A DNA stretch of 64,000 nt from Leptospira bandrabouensis (GTDB lineage: Bacteria; Spirochaetota; Leptospiria; Leptospirales; Leptospiraceae). The notes beneath the pieces were generated by a model, which was not told the origin of the DNA, ran no database searches, and was given only the letters and a program-made list of their open reading frames with translations. The stretch covers positions 1,491,001 to 1,555,000 of the forward strand of contig NZ_RQHT01000014.1 of the NCBI RefSeq assembly GCF_004770905.1, read 5' to 3'. Shown here piece by piece: positions 61,505-64,000 of this stretch. The translations under genes were made by a program, and so were the position numbers. Positions within the stretch are counted from its first letter, which is position 1, and each line of letters opens with the position of its first letter.

Positions 61505-63137
61505 AATTTCCGCATTACTCATCATCCTTGGTCTTGTATGCAATGTTCTACCATTGTATTCGATTGATGATTATTATAATTTTCCGAAACAAAGTTACAA
61601 AGGAAGTGTGACTTATGAATCCTCTCGGAATCTGTGTTTGTTTTCATTTGCTGCTACAAGTTCAGATCCCACCAAGGAATATCTCTCTAAAGGAATTCCT
61701 TCTGTTTTACTTTCGGAACTTCGCAGTTTAGAATATACCTATGTGGAATACCCAAAGGCAAATATAATTTATCATTCGTTTGGTGAGGCTCCTACATCAA
61801 CTCTGCAAGAAAGGATAGATGCAGAGTCTCCAAATGTGAAAAGAAAAAAGAGAGAAATCAATGATGAGAAAGATCTGCAGGATTTGCGATCTGGTAAAAA
61901 ACAACTGGCTCCTGAGAAAGATCCGCGTTATGTAAAGGTTACAATTAGGCAACTCTGGGATAGAAAACCTCCTAAACCCGATGAATCTTTTGGTTTGGCC
62001 ACAAAATTAAATTGTGATTACATGATTACTGGATCTTTCGAAGTTAAAGATTCAGAACTTGTCACTAAAGTTTTTTTATATGATGACTTTGAAGGAAAAA
62101 CAATTCCTTTTGAACATAAAACTTCCTTAACACGTGCTTACCAAGAAATGGGCCCACTGGGAGAATCGATTCGAGAAAAATTACAAGGTAAAGACACAAC
62201 TTCTGTTGAAGTCTCTGCTTCAGGAGAAGAAGGTGCACTTGTTTATTTAGATGGAATTTATTTAGGAAAAACACCTTTAACTGGAAAAAAGTTTCCCGTT
62301 GGAAAAAGATCCTTATTTGTTTTCAAGGAAGGGTTTCATCCTTACAAACAAGATGTTCAGTTAGAAAAAGGTAAAATCTTTCAGTTCGAAGTTAAACTCT
62401 CTTTGAAATTAAGTAATTCTTTTATATCGGTTACTTCCAATGTGGAATCGGATGTTTACTTAGGAATTCAATATCTAGGGAAAACTCCTTTGCATCATAT
62501 TCCCATTCCTTCGGGTTTGAATCGATTGCGAATCTCGAAGGAAGGTTATATTGATAGCTTTCGAGCCGTCGACGCAGTGGACAATGAAGAAGTGAATTTC
62601 AATGTAGAAATGAGAGAAGGTAATACAGAAGTTTATTATAAGAATAAACAGAATGTGTTTTTGGATCATACATATAAAGATTTTGCCACCTATTCTTTGT
62701 ATGGTTCTCTTTTGTTTTACGCAAGTTATGTATATTTGAATTATGCATCAAGGCAAGCATATTCTGCAGCTAGGTCCCAAGTGACTCTTGTAAATGCAGG
62801 TGCTATTTCTTCTTTTTATGGGAATAATCCAAATGAGTTTTTCTTTTGGTATGGAGTTCAGAACTCTATCATCGATGATGCCGAATCAAAAGGTAAAAAC
62901 TTAAAGCGAGTTGCAGGAACTCTTCCTATGGAGAATCGAAAAGATCGTCAATTAGTGGCTGGCCCTATGGTAATTATGATGGGACTAATGCTTGTATCGG
63001 TAGCTACTTTTTACATTTTAGGTCTTGATGAAGAAACTGTGGAGTTTGGCTATTTGCCCTTAAATCCGTCTGCAGTAAGTTATGGGCAGAATGCACGCGA
63101 AGGATATAGTTATATGCAGTTTAATATGCGTTACTGA
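61494..63137 (+). CDS. PEGA-domain protein, exported
   Basis: A 547-residue protein with a signal peptide (about 1-23, ending near 'LPLYSID'). Two PEGA modules at about 236-308 and 314-380 are recognisable by 'ALVYLDGIYLGKTPLTGKKF' and 'VYLGIQYLGKTPLHHIPIPS'. Two TM segments near 395-415 and 480-500 follow. The first part ('LVTKVFLYDDFEGK') resembles a periplasmic enzyme/lipoprotein component of unknown role. PEGA domains are thought to bind peptidoglycan or carbohydrates. It is coupled to the permease gene. Confidence 0.8.
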   Translation: MKHKISALLIILGLVCNVLPLYSIDDYYNFPKQSYKGSVTYESSRNLCLFSFAATSSDPTKEYLSKGIPSVLLSELRSLEYTYVEYPKANIIYHSFGEAPTSTLQERIDAESPNVKRKKREINDEKDLQDLRSGKKQLAPEKDPRYVKVTIRQLWDRKPPKPDESFGLATKLNCDYMITGSFEVKDSELVTKVFLYDDFEGKTIPFEHKTSLTRAYQEMGPLGESIREKLQGKDTTSVEVSASGEEGALVYLDGIYLGKTPLTGKKFPVGKRSLFVFKEGFHPYKQDVQLEKGKIFQFEVKLSLKLSNSFISVTSNVESDVYLGIQYLGKTPLHHIPIPSGLNRLRISKEGYIDSFRAVDAVDNEEVNFNVEMREGNTEVYYKNKQNVFLDHTYKDFATYSLYGSLLFYASYVYLNYASRQAYSAARSQVTLVNAGAISSFYGNNPNEFFFWYGVQNSIIDDAESKGKNLKRVAGTLPMENRKDRQLVAGPMVIMMGLMLVSVATFYILGLDEETVEFGYLPLNPSAVSYGQNAREGYSYMQFNMRY

Positions 63138-63259
63138 AAAAAATACTGATATAAATTATTTTTTTCTTAGTTTCAGCATCTCTTTTCTCCTTAAGTTGTG
63201 TTTGGCGATGATTCTATTTTTATAATCTTTTTGTTTGTTTTGGAGATTCATTGATTGTG

Positions 63260-63727
63260 ATGGACTGTTTGACCTTCCGAGTTTTATTGCCGAATGAATT
63301 TGAAATGTTTCACCTGATTGCTGATTGGTATTTTGATGAATGGAAAATCCCTATCGAAAAAACATTGTTAAAACTGGGATCAATCACTTCGGACGATTCT
63401 CAGTTCCAAGTCATTGTTATGCAGGGTGATGTGGCAGTGGCAACTGGCGGTATATATCATCATGTTGGCCTTTTAGAAAAGGAACCACGATTTAAAGAAC
63501 ACAAACACTGGTTAGGTTTGGTATATACAATACCAGATTTCCGGCATCAAGGTATAGGTGCAGAGCTTTGTCAGTATATTGAAGGAGTCGCTGAGGTTCG
63601 GGGCATTCGGGAAGTTTATTTGTTTTCTGATACGGCTGTTCCCTTATACAACCGTCTTGGTTGGAGTGAGGTTGAAACTGTTGTCTATGGCCAGAGAAGT
63701 GTGACGGTAATGAAGAAAGAATTGTGA
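63260..63727 (+). CDS. GNAT-family N-acetyltransferase
   Basis: About 155 residues. The acetyl-CoA binding motif is 'VYTIPDFRHQGIGAELCQYI' (RxxGxG/A form near residue 95-114) and motif B is 'DTAVPLYNRLGWSEVET'. The substrate is unknown. The start is ambiguous: a TTG at 63251 has GGAG 5 bases upstream; the ATG at 63260 is further away. It is followed by a GC-rich repeat, similar to the other GNAT gene at 14371. Confidence 0.85.
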   Translation: MDCLTFRVLLPNEFEMFHLIADWYFDEWKIPIEKTLLKLGSITSDDSQFQVIVMQGDVAVATGGIYHHVGLLEKEPRFKEHKHWLGLVYTIPDFRHQGIGAELCQYIEGVAEVRGIREVYLFSDTAVPLYNRLGWSEVETVVYGQRSVTVMKKEL

Positions 63728-64000
63728 AAGGTTAAATGCAATTTAATGTGGGGTATAAGAAAGTAGACTTTCCCCGCCCTGATCGAACTGGGAGGGGTAA
63801 TCCACCCGCCACCCAATGACTCCCTTCTATCACGATCTCCCATTTCTTCCAACTATGATTTGCCTTACAGAAAAAAATTTCTGATTAAGTTCACCTTTCC
63901 CACAAGATACATGTAAAAAAGAATAACAACCAACAAGCCTTTCTAACAATACCGCCACTATGTTTGCATAATGCAAATCCCAATCGAACAAAACGCATCC
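63728..64000. other. Terminal intergenic region with repeat and palindrome
   Basis: After the GNAT stop come about 40 AT-rich bases, then repeat copy 3 (63766-63852). The rest is AT-rich. A perfect 7-bp palindrome with a single-base centre (TTTGCAT-A-ATGCAAA, 63963-63977) lies close to the edge, and an ATG at 63971 keeps an open frame to the end. It may be the operator and start of a gene that continues outside the window. Confidence 0.4.
63766..63852 (+). repeat. GC-rich intergenic repeat, copy 3 of 3
   Basis: Same strand as copy 1, with TCCCCGCCC, TGGGAGGGG and CCACCCGCCACCCAAT in the same order, then the shared tail CTCCC...CCCATTTCTTCC. It starts about 40 bases downstream of the GNAT stop. 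Confidence 0.8.

Noticed and set aside
1..64000. CRISPR array, tRNA, rRNA, insertion sequence or prophage
   Set aside because: No regular short repeats with spacers, no cloverleaf sequence that I could recognise, and no transposase, integrase or phage structural genes were found on either strand.

Overview
This window looks like chromosomal DNA from a spirochaete of the genus Leptospira, probably one of the saprophytic (free-living) lineages. The DNA is AT-rich. There is an unusually large set of lipoproteins with loose lipoboxes. Gene families typical of the genus are present: DUF445, YHYH and PEGA proteins, an HDOD protein, a BBP2/OmpL-like porin, CnaB-type surface lipoproteins and a MotA-type stator protein. 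The genus call rests on protein style and remembered family distribution; there is no rRNA or other marker gene here. No tRNA, rRNA, CRISPR array, transposase or phage gene was recognised.

Layout. 1-3.3 kb: small accessory genes (a YcxB-like membrane protein, two near-identical DUF4180 genes, an ArsR/SRPBCC pair). 3.4-11 kb: a metal-efflux module (small Cys protein, TolC-like outer membrane protein, CzcA-type RND pump, heavy-metal P-type ATPase, ICMT-like membrane methyltransferase). 11-15 kb: SDR, lipoprotein hydrolase, acyl-CoA dehydrogenase and a GNAT, with two intergenic repeat-like elements. 15-17.4 kb: a YHYH-YwqK-SCO lipoprotein operon. 17.4-22.2 kb: multi-PAS protein, membrane protein, GAF-GGDEF cyclase and an OYE-family oxidoreductase. 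22.2-24.7 kb: a compact arsenic operon (arsR-arsC-DUF6428-acr3) with a palindromic operator. 24.8-27.8 kb: DUF445, epimerase and secreted protein operon. 28-31.9 kb: a 1242-residue surface lipoprotein. 31.9-36.3 kb: ABC ATPase, HATPase-HDOD fusion, DUF115 protein and an acidic-tailed small protein. 36.5-40.5 kb: thioredoxin-like lipoprotein, GATase and SecA. 40.7-45.8 kb: a cobalamin riboswitch upstream of two lipoproteins, with a di-haem peroxidase and a chemoreceptor. 45.9-48.5 kb: BamE-like lipoprotein, Cys-rich lipoprotein and porin. 48.6-51.1 kb: RNase HI, lipoprotein, Fur and CCA-transferase operon. 51.3-55.3 kb: rRNA methyltransferase, MotA and a 12-TM/TPR protein. 55.3-63.7 kb: glycosyltransferase, then a run of plus-strand genes (small Cys protein, RnfC/RnfD-like pair, PtsN, two oligopeptide-type permeases, PEGA protein, GNAT).

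The observations I rate highest are these. (1) A DUF115 gene has a clearly coding 5' extension of about 82 codons with no ATG, GTG or TTG. It follows the stop of an acidic-tailed gene in the same frame and has a Shine-Dalgarno sequence in front of an ATT. (2) A B12 riboswitch lies upstream of lipoproteins of unknown function, with a second hairpin that buries their Shine-Dalgarno. (3) A three-copy GC-rich intergenic repeat can form alternative hairpins. (4) An orphan RnfC/RnfD-like pair has lost the usual nucleotide/FMN-binding loop. (5) A metal RND system has no membrane-fusion protein gene.
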